This document shows, piece by piece, positions 44,493-52,900 of a DNA stretch of 64,000 nucleotides. The DNA is from Corynebacterium jeikeium (GTDB taxonomy: Bacteria; Actinomycetota; Actinomycetes; Mycobacteriales; Mycobacteriaceae). A program made the translations under genes and the position numbers. Position 1 is the stretch's first letter. The number at the start of each line of letters is the position of its first letter. The stretch lies in assembly GCF_028609885.1 (NCBI RefSeq), contig NZ_CP063195.1, positions 186,001 to 250,000 of the forward strand. Direction: 5' to 3'. The notes under the pieces were generated by a model. That model made no database searches and was not told where the DNA came from. It saw only the letters and a program-made list of their open reading frames with translations.

Positions 44493-44506
44493 ACTCAAGG
44501 TTGAGT
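44493..44506 (+). promoter_or_regulatory. outward-facing HspR half-site pair upstream of dnaJ
   Basis: ACTCAA (44493-44498) and TTGAGT (44501-44506) are the two HAIR half-sites but in reverse order and with only two bases between them. It lies 44 bases upstream of the dnaJ start. It could bind HspR in a different geometry or be a chance palindrome. Confidence 0.35.
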
Positions 44507-44549
44507 AGAAACACCCCGCGTGAACAGCGCAATAAGGAAGGAGCGACAC

Positions 44550-45764
44550 ATGGCGCACAGTGAATGGGCCGAGAAGGATTATTACAAAGACCTCGGCGTG
44601 TCCTCCACCGCATCGGCAGAGGAGATCAAGAAAGCTTATCGCAAGATCGCCCGCGAAAATCACCCGGATGCGAACCCGGGCGACGCAGCTGCGGAGGAGC
44701 GATTTAAGAAGGCTTCTGAAGCGTACAGCGTGGTGGGGGACAAGGAAAAGCGCGCTGAGTACGACGAGCTCAAGCGGATGCTCGCCAGCGGGGCTTACTC
44801 GGGCTTTGGCGGCTCGGGCTTTGGTCGTGCAGGCGGTGCAGGTGGCTTCAGTAGTAGCGGCTTTAACGTCTCTGATCTTTTTGGGAATGACGCCACCAGC
44901 GGCGGATTTGGGGACGTCTTCAGCGGACTCTTTGGCGATGATCCGACCGCCGGCGCCTCCCGCAGCCGCTTCGGAGGCCGGGGTGGTCGGGCTGGACGCC
45001 GCACCCAGCGCAGCCGCGGGGCGGACGTGGAGACAGAGCTGACCCTCGAGTTCCGCGAAGCTACCAAGGGTGTGACCGTGCCGATCCGCCTGACCAAGCC
45101 CGAGCCGTGCGAAAGCTGCCACGGCTCCGGTGCTAAGGCGGGCACTTCGTCCCAGAACTGTGGCACCTGCAACGGCAGCGGCATGGTCAGTGAGAACAGG
45201 GGAACCTTTGGGTTCTCCCGCCCGTGCGCGGACTGCTCCGGCACTGGCTCGGTGATTAAGGACAAGTGCCCGGATTGCTCCGGCACGGGGCGGACTACCC
45301 AGTCCCGCACGATCACCGTGCGCGTGCCTGCGGGCGTGGTCGACGGGCAGAAGGTGCGCTTGGCCGGGCAGGGCTCGGCGGGGCAGCGCGGCAAGCCGGC
45401 GGGTGACCTCTTTGTGACGGTGCACGTGAAGCCCGACAAGGTGTTCAGTCGCGACGGTGACGACCTGAAGCTAACCGTGCCAGTGAGCTACCCCGAGCTG
45501 GTACTCGGCGGCGCGGTGACGGTGCCGACTCTGGCCTCCAAGGTGCGGGTGCGCATTCCTGCGGGCACGCAGGACGGCACAACGCTGCGCGTGCGTGGCC
45601 ACGGTGTGAACAAGCGCAACGGCGCTAGCGGAGACCTGCTGGTGACCGTGAAGGTGGCCGTGCCGAAGAACCTGGACGAGGGTGCGATGAGCGCGCTACG
45701 CAAATACTCGGAAGAGGAAAAGCGATCCGGATTCGACCCCCGCGAAGGATGGGAGGGCAACTGA
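44550..45764 (+). CDS. dnaJ: chaperone protein DnaJ (Hsp40) with zinc fingers
   Basis: From ATG 44550, preceded by AAGGAAGGAG, the product is 404 residues. The J domain (about 8-75) has the family's first helix and [19 protein letters not shown], with the HPD triad that triggers DnaK's ATPase. A Gly/Phe-rich stretch follows ([17 protein letters not shown]). Four zinc-binding repeats of the CxxCxGxG kind lie at about 185-260 ([40 protein letters not shown]), then the substrate-binding C-terminal domains. It is co-transcribed with hspR, whose start overlaps its stop. Confidence 0.96.
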   Translation: MAHSEWAEKDYYKDLGVSSTASAEEIKKAYRKIARENHPDANPGDAAAEERFKKASEAYSVVGDKEKRAEYDELKRMLASGAYSGFGGSGFGRAGGAGGFSSSGFNVSDLFGNDATSGGFGDVFSGLFGDDPTAGASRSRFGGRGGRAGRRTQRSRGADVETELTLEFREATKGVTVPIRLTKPEPCESCHGSGAKAGTSSQNCGTCNGSGMVSENRGTFGFSRPCADCSGTGSVIKDKCPDCSGTGRTTQSRTITVRVPAGVVDGQKVRLAGQGSAGQRGKPAGDLFVTVHVKPDKVFSRDGDDLKLTVPVSYPELVLGGAVTVPTLASKVRVRIPAGTQDGTTLRVRGHGVNKRNGASGDLLVTVKVAVPKNLDEGAMSALRKYSEEEKRSGFDPREGWEGN

Positions 45765-46180
45765 TGAGTACTAGTAAGAACGGCGGCGAGCGCGAGGTTT
45801 TCGTTATCTCCGTCGCCGCGCGGATCACTGGAATGCACGCCCAGACGCTGCGCACGTATGACCGGATGGGTTTGGTGACGCCCCAACGCACCAGTGGCGG
45901 CGGCCGCCGCTACTCGCGCGAGGATATTGAGCAGCTGCAGGAGATCCAGCGCCTCTCGCACGAAGAGGGCGTGAACCTGGCGGGCATCAAGACGATCATC
46001 GCCCAGCAGAACCGGTTGGACGAGCTGGAAGAGGAAAACGCGGCGCTGCGCCGCCGCCTGGCGGAGATGCAAGCCCGCGTGGAGCGGGGCGAGGGCGCGG
46101 GCGGACGCTCGCGTGGTGAGATTGTGCACGTCCCGCGCTCTACCTCTGTGGTCCTGTGGGACCGGCAGAAGCGGCGGTAG
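45764..46180 (+). CDS. hspR: heat-shock repressor HspR (MerR family)
   Basis: A 138-residue repressor of the dnaK regulon. ATG 45764 overlaps the dnaJ stop as TGATG; an ATG five codons earlier is less likely. The winged helix-turn-helix begins VFVISVAARITGMHAQTLRTYDRMGLVTPQR, followed by SGGGRRYSREDIEQLQEIQRLSHEEGVNLAGIK, the full MerR/HspR signature, then a coiled coil (LDELEEENAALRRRLAEMQ) and a basic tail. In Streptomyces and mycobacteria HspR binds HAIR sites with DnaK as corepressor; matching sites lie before dnaK here. Confidence 0.95.
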   Translation: MSTSKNGGEREVFVISVAARITGMHAQTLRTYDRMGLVTPQRTSGGGRRYSREDIEQLQEIQRLSHEEGVNLAGIKTIIAQQNRLDELEEENAALRRRLAEMQARVERGEGAGGRSRGEIVHVPRSTSVVLWDRQKRR

Positions 46181-46186
46181 CTTGCG

Positions 46187-46209
46187 CTAGCTACAACGGC
46201 GGTAGCTAG
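46187..46209. terminator. hairpin between convergent hspR and lysI-like genes
   Basis: CTAGCTAC (46187-46194) is the exact reverse complement of GTAGCTAG (46202-46209) with a 7-base loop, and it covers the stop codon of the permease gene. No T-run follows, so a terminator role is tentative. Confidence 0.4.
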
Positions 46210-47783
46210 AGGCTGATCTGCCCGGTGACGATCAGGTACAAGGCGCCGATAGCGGAGGCCACGACGACGGCGCTGATGATCCACTCGAAGGTGTTGAATA
46301 CGCGCCCGCCGGCCTTAATACGGGTGACGACATAAACCACCAGGCCGGGCACGATAAGTAGCGTGCCGAGCAGGACGAACTGCAGCTCGGCGGCGTACAG
46401 CAACCACAGGGAGTAGCCGAAAGCCACGGCGCTGATGAGTAGGTGTCCGCGGTTGGTCCTCTTGCCGACCTCGGGCCCGGAGATGTCGAACTTCGAGCCC
46501 GCGTCCGGGTGCTTGAATCCGTGGCCACGGGTGGCCAGGAACAGCAGGTACAGGCTGGAGAACACGTAGGGCACCAGGTACAGGGACGTAGCCAGCTGCA
46601 CCATCGTGGTGTAAGTGGATTCATTCAAGTAGAAGACGATGATGAACGCCTGGATAACCACGGCGGACAGGAACTGCGAGACGTACGGGGCGCCCATGTC
46701 GTTGGTGCGTCCCACGGCCTTCGGCAGCAGCCCATCCTGGGCCATCAGGGTGATCGGCTCGGCGCATAGCATCTGCCAGGAAACGTACGCGCCCAGCACG
46801 GAGATGCACAGGCCGACGGAGATCAGGCCTGCGCCCCACGGGCCGACAACGTGCTCCAGGACGGTACCCATGGAGTTATCGCCCATAGCGGCGAGCTCCT
46901 CGCGGGAGACCACGCCGAAGGACAGGAAGCTCACGGCGGTCAGCAGGAAGAACACGGAGACGAATCCCAGGAAGGTAGCTAGGGAGACATCCTTGCGGTG
47001 GCGTGCGCGCTTCGAGTACGTGGAGGCGCCCTCCACACCGATGAAGGCCCACACGGTGAACAGCATCATGCCCTTGACTTGGTCGCCGAGGGAAAGTGCC
47101 TGATCCTGGTTCTCGCCGAAGGTGGCGGCGCGACCCCAGAAATCAGAGGTGAACACGTCTGTGTTGAAGCCGACGAAGGCCACCAGCACCAGGAACGCCA
47201 GGATCGGCAGGATCTTCGCCACAGTGGTGATGACGTTCATGATCGCCGCTTGGCGCACGCCGCGGGAAAGAACCAGGAAGATTCCCCAGGTAAGTGCCGA
47301 TACGCAGACCGACTGCACCAGCGGATGATCGCTGCCGAAAATGGGGAAGAAGAAGCTCAGCGAGCTGAAGAACAGCGTCGCGTAACCCACCTGGGCGATG
47401 ATGGTGCCCAGCCAGTAGCCCCACGCGGAGGCGAAGCCGACGAAGTCGCCCAGGCCGGCGCGCACGTAGGAGTACACGCCCGAATCCAGGTGCGGCTTGC
47501 GCAGTGCTAGGGCCTGGAAGACGTAGGCGATGCACAGCATGCCCACGCCGGTGATGCCCCAGCCGATCAGGGCGGCACCCGGCGAGGCGACAGACGCAAT
47601 GTTCTGCGGCAGCGCGAAGATGCCGGCACCGACGGTGGAGCCAATGATCAGGCTGACGAGCGTGCCCATGCGGACGGTGCGTGGGTCGTCCTTGACCAGC
47701 ACTTCAGCAGTGGAGGCCTGCGGATGAAAAGCCTCGGCAGCATCCTGAGTAGATGGGGTATCCCCATTATTAGAGATATTCAC
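46206..47783 (-). CDS. lysI: basic amino-acid permease of the APC superfamily, LysI/ArcD-like
   Basis: A polytopic membrane protein of about 525 residues from GTG 47783 (MNISNNGDTPST); a GTG 51 bases earlier would overlap the neighbouring gene. Twelve to thirteen helices are expected. The first helix carries LVSLIIGSTVGAGIFALPQNI, the substrate-site GSTVGAGIF of the arginine/ornithine antiporter family, followed by RKPHLDSGVYSYVRAGLGDFVGF, AFIGVEGASTYSKRARHRKDV and SVLGAYVSWQMLCAEPITLMA. These match C. glutamicum LysI, a lysine permease, closely by memory. The exact substrate (lysine, arginine or ornithine) and antiport mode are inferred. Confidence 0.87.
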   Translation of the reverse strand: MNISNNGDTPSTQDAAEAFHPQASTAEVLVKDDPRTVRMGTLVSLIIGSTVGAGIFALPQNIASVASPGAALIGWGITGVGMLCIAYVFQALALRKPHLDSGVYSYVRAGLGDFVGFASAWGYWLGTIIAQVGYATLFFSSLSFFFPIFGSDHPLVQSVCVSALTWGIFLVLSRGVRQAAIMNVITTVAKILPILAFLVLVAFVGFNTDVFTSDFWGRAATFGENQDQALSLGDQVKGMMLFTVWAFIGVEGASTYSKRARHRKDVSLATFLGFVSVFFLLTAVSFLSFGVVSREELAAMGDNSMGTVLEHVVGPWGAGLISVGLCISVLGAYVSWQMLCAEPITLMAQDGLLPKAVGRTNDMGAPYVSQFLSAVVIQAFIIVFYLNESTYTTMVQLATSLYLVPYVFSSLYLLFLATRGHGFKHPDAGSKFDISGPEVGKRTNRGHLLISAVAFGYSLWLLYAAELQFVLLGTLLIVPGLVVYVVTRIKAGGRVFNTFEWIISAVVVASAIGALYLIVTGQISL

Positions 47784-47811
47784 GGTTAGTACCGTACAAC
47801 GCACTGGTTGG

Positions 47812-48882
47812 TTAGGCCAACCTGCTGTCCTCACTCGTGCTCGGCTGCCAACCCAGCGCAGGTGCCACGTGTGTGGCGAAACTCTTCAACAGGCGAACAT
47901 TGGCCTCTACGCCCAGCTGATTCGGGATAGTGAGCATCAACGTGTCGGCTTCGGCCACTGCGGCGTCATTAAGAAGCTCTTCGATGAGCTGGTCGGGTTC
48001 ACCAATGTAGGTTCGGCCGAGGGTGGAGCGGTAGCCGTCGATCACGCCGAAGTGGTCGCGGGTCATGCCATGGGTGCCGACGATTGCCCGGTCCTCGGCG
48101 CTGGTGATGGGGAAGATGCTGCGGGAGACGGAGGTGCGCGGGGTCCAGCCGTGCCCACTGCTGACGAAGGACTCCTTGAAGACTTGGAGCTGCTGTGCCT
48201 GCAGGTCGCCGAAGCTGTCGCCGTTGCTCTCGGTGAGGAGGGTGGAGCTCATGAGGTTGACGCCCACCTGCCCCGCCCACTTGGCCGTTTCGCGCGTGCC
48301 CGCGCCCCACCAGACGCGGCGGTCCAGGTTGGGGGAGTGCGGGAGCACGGGGATGGAGGCGCCGGGCTGGTACATGTGCGGGTATTGCTTCTCTGCTGAG
48401 GGGGCAGTGGCCATGCCTGCTCCGCGGATGGCGGCTAGGTAGCGCAGGAAGTGCTCGCGGGCGATGTCGGCGCCTCGGGGGTCGGTGGAGCCGGTGTGGC
48501 CGAAGGCCTCCCAGCCGCGTTCGACAGCCTCGGGGGCTCCGCGGGAAACGCCGAGGGCGATGCGGCCGTCCGCGATGAGGTCTAGCGCGGCGGACTCTTC
48601 GGCGAGGTGGAGGGGGTTTTCGTAACGCATGTCGATCACGCCGGTGCCGACCTCGATGTTCTGGGTGCGGGCGGCGATTGCGGCTAGTAGGGGCATGGGG
48701 GCGGCCTGCTGGGGTGCGAAGTGGTGGACGCGGAAGTAGGCGCCGTTCACGCCCAAGTGGTCGGCCTCTACTGCAAGTTCGATCGACTGGTGCAGCATGT
48801 CGCGGGCGCTGAGCATGTGTGGGTGAGCGGACTGAGGGTTGAGGGAATAGTGGCCGAAGCTGAGGAATCCGAAGGCTTTCAT
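47812..48882 (-). CDS. flavin-dependent monooxygenase, bacterial luciferase-like family
   Basis: From ATG 48882 (MKAFGFLSFGHYSL) the product is 356 residues; the frame is open for another 117 codons upstream but that part is unlike any family. It shows the luciferase-like TIM barrel: SIELAVEADHLGVNGAYFRVHHFAPQQAAPMPLLAAIAART, IEVGTGVIDMRYENPLHLAEESAALDLIADGRIALGVSRGAPE, and a later IGEPDQLIEELL. Such enzymes use FMNH2 or F420 to oxidise small organics. The substrate is unknown. The FMNH2/F420 choice cannot be made by eye. It precedes the permease gene by 28 bases, possibly one transcript. Confidence 0.85.
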   Translation of the reverse strand: MKAFGFLSFGHYSLNPQSAHPHMLSARDMLHQSIELAVEADHLGVNGAYFRVHHFAPQQAAPMPLLAAIAARTQNIEVGTGVIDMRYENPLHLAEESAALDLIADGRIALGVSRGAPEAVERGWEAFGHTGSTDPRGADIAREHFLRYLAAIRGAGMATAPSAEKQYPHMYQPGASIPVLPHSPNLDRRVWWGAGTRETAKWAGQVGVNLMSSTLLTESNGDSFGDLQAQQLQVFKESFVSSGHGWTPRTSVSRSIFPITSAEDRAIVGTHGMTRDHFGVIDGYRSTLGRTYIGEPDQLIEELLNDAAVAEADTLMLTIPNQLGVEANVRLLKSFATHVAPALGWQPSTSEDSRLA

Positions 48883-49015
48883 GGTGCTAGTGTACGTGAA
48901 TGTAGTTGACGTATCAACTAGTTGGGTGGGGGTTGGGTTGGATTGGCAGAGCTGGGCTGGCGGGGCGGAAAGCGCAGCCGGTATAACAATGATTGTTCTG
49001 AAGTGATTAAGAGGG

Positions 49016-50545
49016 GTGCCTGGTTTGTCGGCTGCAGTAATAAGGAGCAAAGAAGATCCGGAGCGGTATCGGCCGGATCCGTCGCTGAAAGTAGCGCTGA
49101 CGACCCCGCGGATCCTGGTTCGGGAGATGCTCGCCGGGCTGGTGGTGGGGCTGGCGCTGATCCCGGAGGCGATCTCTTTTGCCGTTATCGCGGGCGTGGA
49201 TCCGAAGGTAGGGCTTTTCTCGGCTTTCATCATGGCGGTAACAATTGCCTTTGTCGGCGGTCGCCCGGCGATGATCTCCGCAGCGACGGGTGCAGTGGCG
49301 CTGGTGGTCGCACCGATTGCCCGGAACTACGGCATGGATTATCTGATCGCCACCGTGCTGCTGGCAGGCGTGTTCCAAATCGTGCTGGCGGTTCTGGGGG
49401 TGGCGAAGCTGATGCGCTTCATCCCGCGGAGCGTGATGGTCGGGTTCGTAAACTCCCTGGCAATCCTTATCTTTTCGGCGCAGATCCCGGAGCTGATTGA
49501 TGTTCCTTGGCTGGTCTACCCGCTGGTGGCGCTGGGGATCTTGCTGCTGGTGTTCTTCCCGAAGTTAACTACGGCCATTCCGGCGCCGCTCGTTTCCATC
49601 GTGGTCGTCACGGTGCTGGTGGTGGTCTGTTCCATTTCCGTGCCGACAGTGGGCGACAAGGGTGAGCTGCCGCGCAACCTGCCGGAGTTGTTTATCCCCC
49701 AGGTGCCGTGGAAGTTGGAGACGCTGCAGATCATCGCGCCCGTAGCTTTCGCGATGGCGCTGGTGGGGCTGATGGAGTCCCTGATGACGGCGAAGCTGGT
49801 GGACGAGATCACCGATACCCACTCCAACAAGACGCGCGAGAGCTTCGGTCAGGGCATCGCAAACATTGCTTCCGGCCTGTTCGGCGGAATGGGCGGTTGC
49901 GCGATGATCGGCCAGACGATGATCAACGTGAAGGCGTCGGGCGCGAGGACTCGCATTTCTACCTTCATGGCGGGCGTTTTCTTGCTCTTCCTGCTGCTGG
50001 TGCTGGGGGACATCGTGGCGATCATTCCGATGGCGGCGCTGGTCGCGGTGATGGTGATGGTTTCTGTGGGCACTTTCGACTGGCATTCGATTAAGCCGTC
50101 GACGTTGAAGCGGATGCCGAAGAGCGAAACCTTCGTGATGGTGCTTATCGTTGTGGTGGTTGTGGCCACCCACAACCTGGCGATCGGCGTGGTGGTAGGT
50201 GTGATGATGGCCAGTGTGATGTTCGTGCGCCGCGTGGCCCACCTGATTGATGTGCGTCGCGAGGTTGATGACGCCGCAGCTTTGGTTCGCTACACGGTCG
50301 AGGGACAGCTGCTGTTTGCATCTAGCAACGACCTCACCACGCAGTTTGAGTACGCGCAGGACCCAGATCGGGTTGTTATTGATTTCTCGAAGTCCAACAT
50401 TTGGGACGCTTCTTCGGTGGCTGCGCTGGACACCATTGAGAACAAGTACCGGCAGCGTGGGAAGACGGTGGAGTTTGTGGGGATGAACGAGTTCTCCTCG
50501 GCCTTCCATACGCGCCTGACGGGCGAGCTGGGTGGCGAAGGCTAG
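49016..50545 (+). CDS. SulP family inorganic anion transporter with STAS domain
   Basis: A 509-residue transporter. GTG 49016 or TTG 49025 can start it; the second has GAGGGG at better spacing. The SulP core begins REMLAGLVVGLALIPEAISFAVIAGVDPKVGLFSAFIMAVTIAFVGGRPAMISAATGAVALVVAP, the signature region, and continues through about ten helices including GLFGGMGGCAMIGQTMINVKASGARTRIS. Residues about 405-505 form a cytoplasmic STAS domain (LVRYTVEGQLLFASSNDLTTQF and VVIDFSKSNIWDASSVAALDTI). It probably carries sulfate, bicarbonate or a dicarboxylate. Its stop overlaps the ogt start, so the two are co-transcribed. Confidence 0.9.
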   Translation: MPGLSAAVIRSKEDPERYRPDPSLKVALTTPRILVREMLAGLVVGLALIPEAISFAVIAGVDPKVGLFSAFIMAVTIAFVGGRPAMISAATGAVALVVAPIARNYGMDYLIATVLLAGVFQIVLAVLGVAKLMRFIPRSVMVGFVNSLAILIFSAQIPELIDVPWLVYPLVALGILLLVFFPKLTTAIPAPLVSIVVVTVLVVVCSISVPTVGDKGELPRNLPELFIPQVPWKLETLQIIAPVAFAMALVGLMESLMTAKLVDEITDTHSNKTRESFGQGIANIASGLFGGMGGCAMIGQTMINVKASGARTRISTFMAGVFLLFLLLVLGDIVAIIPMAALVAVMVMVSVGTFDWHSIKPSTLKRMPKSETFVMVLIVVVVVATHNLAIGVVVGVMMASVMFVRRVAHLIDVRREVDDAAALVRYTVEGQLLFASSNDLTTQFEYAQDPDRVVIDFSKSNIWDASSVAALDTIENKYRQRGKTVEFVGMNEFSSAFHTRLTGELGGEG

Positions 50546-51078
50546 TGGCAGATCTGACAGGCCAGGAACAGACCGGGGTAGGCGGGGCAGTGCTGAAGTT
50601 TGATGCCCTGAAGTCTGAGGTCTTCCCCAGAAGTGAGCTGTTGGCGCTGGCCACGGAGCGAGGCTTGGTGGCCATAGAGTTTGCACACGTGTGGCAGGGG
50701 CGAGAACTGCCACCTGCCGAGGGCGCGGCCGCCCAGCATTTGGAGGAGGCTGCGAGGCAACTGGGGGAGTACCTCGCGGGGGAGCGCCGAGAGTTCACCG
50801 TGACCGTTGACCTCGGTGGCGTGACCACTCCCTTCCGGCGCCGGGCGACACAGGCCCTGGCGCAGATCCCGTATGGGGAGACCATTACGTATGCCCAGCT
50901 GGCGGCATTGGCGGGCAATCCGCGCGCCGTGCGCGCTGCGGCGTCGGCGTGCGCGCGCAACCCACTGCCGATCCTGTACCCCTGCCACCGGGTGATCCGC
51001 AGCGACGGGAGGCTCGGTGAGTACCGGGGTGGCGCGGAGACTAAGAGGGCGCTGCTGGAGATGGAGCGCGCGCTCTAA
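50545..51078 (+). CDS. ogt: methylated-DNA--protein-cysteine methyltransferase
   Basis: A 177-residue suicide repair protein that removes methyl groups from O6-methylguanine. The helix-turn-helix segment reads IPYGETITYAQLAALAGNPRAVRAAASACARNP with the arginine finger, followed by the acceptor Cys147 in PILYPCHRVIRSDG and GEYRGGAETKRALLEMER at the C-terminus. GTG 50545 starts within the preceding stop codon. Its end overlaps the convergent DUF1023 gene's end by four bases. Confidence 0.94.
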   Translation: MADLTGQEQTGVGGAVLKFDALKSEVFPRSELLALATERGLVAIEFAHVWQGRELPPAEGAAAQHLEEAARQLGEYLAGERREFTVTVDLGGVTTPFRRRATQALAQIPYGETITYAQLAALAGNPRAVRAAASACARNPLPILYPCHRVIRSDGRLGEYRGGAETKRALLEMERAL

Positions 51079-52400
51079 TTTTGCACATTCACCTCCGGGG
51101 ACCACATGTAGGAACTGTGGGCGTCAGTCTCCCCGCGGCTCATGAGGTAGAGGTCCAAGATTCGGCTCCAGCCGTAGCTGCTCCAGCTGCCGGAATCTGA
51201 GCTGCCGGAGTCGGGGGCGCCGGAGTTAGGGGCAAAGTCTGGCGACGCCGGATCCTTGCCGTGAACCCCAAACCCCGGGGTGGTGGTCAGCCGGATCATG
51301 TCGCCGGGCACATGTTCGTTTGTGACCTGGCCGTGGCTGCTGTGTTCGTTCGGCGGTCCATCTGCCTGCGTATTCAGTTGGAGATCCTCTGAGTGCTGTG
51401 CGTGTACGCCGGGGCTGCCCCAGAAACGCACCTCGTCGGCGATGAGGCCCTCGCTGCCTTTCGCCGCGGCCTCCCCGACCACGACCGAACCATAGCTATA
51501 GCCCACCACCTGCAGCTTTGCGTCCGGGTTTAGCTCGCGCAGCTGGCGCTGGTGCTCCCGCAACGCCGCAGCGCCCTCCTTCGCCGGTGCCCGGGAGATC
51601 GCGCCGGGCAGATCCCCCGGAGCCGGATAGCCGTGCCACGCCACGACCGCCACGTTTCTGCCGTGCGCCACCGCATCCGCAGCTGTTGCTCGGGCCCACG
51701 CCTCTGTGCGCGCAAGTGCGTCCGGACTGTTCGACCCCACGCCGCTGACCAGCGTAATTACCTCATCTGCGCTCTCGACATCGCCCACGGTTACCACTGG
51801 CCCGTGCGGCGTATCCACTCTCTGCACCGGAGGCAGGGCCTGGGGTCCCTTGACTGATGACGCCCCCTCGACCTCACCGACACCAACATCACTTCGGGGC
51901 GGCACGACTGTGCTGCTGATCGCGGAGATTGCGGCGCCGGACACCCGATCTAGCACGCTGGCCAGCTGGATAGCCCCACGCAGAATATTGGTCAAGACCA
52001 GCGCCAGATTCTGGGCGGCCTCGCCAATGCCGGGGATGAGGGCCAGGTGGCGGGCGGAGACCTCCCCGTCTTGGTGTACCGACATCAATGCCCCGCGGGC
52101 CAGCCCCACGGTCATGCGCACTACCAACCGGGTAGGACTCAGAACGTCGGCGTGGGTGCCTGCCACCTGCCCGATGGTGCGACTGCTGAAACCGGCGGTA
52201 TCCAGTTGGTTTGCGGCGGAGTCGGTGGCGTGGCCGGCAGCGTCCGCAGCCTGGCCGGACCAATCTTCGCCCCATTTGGCCTGCTCCCGTGCGCTCTCCG
52301 CGTGGCGGGACGTCTTTTCTCCATTGCGTGTGAAGAGGTCGGCGGCAGAGCGCAGAGCCTCAACGTTTGCGCCTTTTAGGGCGTCTACTGTGACTGTCAT
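51075..52400 (-). CDS. alpha/beta hydrolase, DUF1023 family, with WXG100-like N-terminal helices
   Basis: A 441-residue protein. Residues 1-110 are helical with the W-x-G element WGEDWSGQAADAAG near residue 47, like the WXG100/LXG helical hairpins of type VII secretion substrates. Residues about 195-390 are an alpha/beta hydrolase of the DUF1023 family, with the nucleophile Ser303 in VVGYSYGSVVVGE, LIADEVRFWGSPGVHA and a late histidine in TTPGFGVHGKDP. A Ser/Gly/Asp-rich insert (about 393-412) precedes the end. The gene overlaps the upstream small WXG100-like gene as ATGA. Substrate unknown; a secreted lipase/esterase or toxin-like enzyme are both possible. Confidence 0.82.
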   Translation of the reverse strand: MTVTVDALKGANVEALRSAADLFTRNGEKTSRHAESAREQAKWGEDWSGQAADAAGHATDSAANQLDTAGFSSRTIGQVAGTHADVLSPTRLVVRMTVGLARGALMSVHQDGEVSARHLALIPGIGEAAQNLALVLTNILRGAIQLASVLDRVSGAAISAISSTVVPPRSDVGVGEVEGASSVKGPQALPPVQRVDTPHGPVVTVGDVESADEVITLVSGVGSNSPDALARTEAWARATAADAVAHGRNVAVVAWHGYPAPGDLPGAISRAPAKEGAAALREHQRQLRELNPDAKLQVVGYSYGSVVVGEAAAKGSEGLIADEVRFWGSPGVHAQHSEDLQLNTQADGPPNEHSSHGQVTNEHVPGDMIRLTTTPGFGVHGKDPASPDFAPNSGAPDSGSSDSGSWSSYGWSRILDLYLMSRGETDAHSSYMWSPEVNVQN

Positions 52401-52723
52401 CGGCTAGCCCCCGCGAAGGCATCGGAGCCGTCGGTGTCGGCGGTGGATACGTTGTCGGCGTACACGCTGATGGTGCGGCCCATGTTTGACAGCTGGCGGC
52501 CGAACCCAGTTAATGCTGCGTGCAGCCTCTCTGCGGCCGTATCGATGGCCCGCGTGGTGGCGCCGCCCGGAATGTCCGGTGCCGTTGCGTTGGCCACTGA
52601 ATACCCCGCCGAGGCACACTGCACGCCGTCCTCGTTGATCATTTCGCAGCGCCCGTGGACCGCCCCTGTATCCAGCGCCATCGTGTCCAGATAATTCAAA
52701 AACCCCATTGTCGAATAATTCAC
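52397..52723 (-). CDS. small WXG100/ESX-like helical protein
   Basis: From GTG 52723, with a GGGGG purine site seven bases upstream, the product is 108 residues beginning MNYSTMGFLNYLDTMALDTG; an ATG at 52708 is the second choice. The body is a helical hairpin with AIDTAAERLHAALTGFGRQLSNMGRTISVYADNVSTADTDGSDAF, the layout of ESX-1 secretion-associated and WXG100-type partners, although no exact W-x-G is visible and two cysteines (CEMINEDGVQC) are unusual. It is translationally coupled to the DUF1023 gene, whose own N-terminus is WXG100-like, so the two may dimerise. Confidence 0.68.
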   Translation of the reverse strand: MNYSTMGFLNYLDTMALDTGAVHGRCEMINEDGVQCASAGYSVANATAPDIPGGATTRAIDTAAERLHAALTGFGRQLSNMGRTISVYADNVSTADTDGSDAFAGASR

Positions 52724-52900
52724 GTGCTTACCCCCTGAAGATTGCGACCTGCTTTCTGGGAGTGAGTGTAGGGAGGCTAGGGGCGTCAACAAAAGAAAAA
52801 GTTCTAGGGGCTGTGGATAACTCAGCTTTATCCACAGGGCCAGCGAGATGCCGTGATGAAAAGGGGGCGCGATGTCGGCAATGTCGCTAGGGTGGACTAC

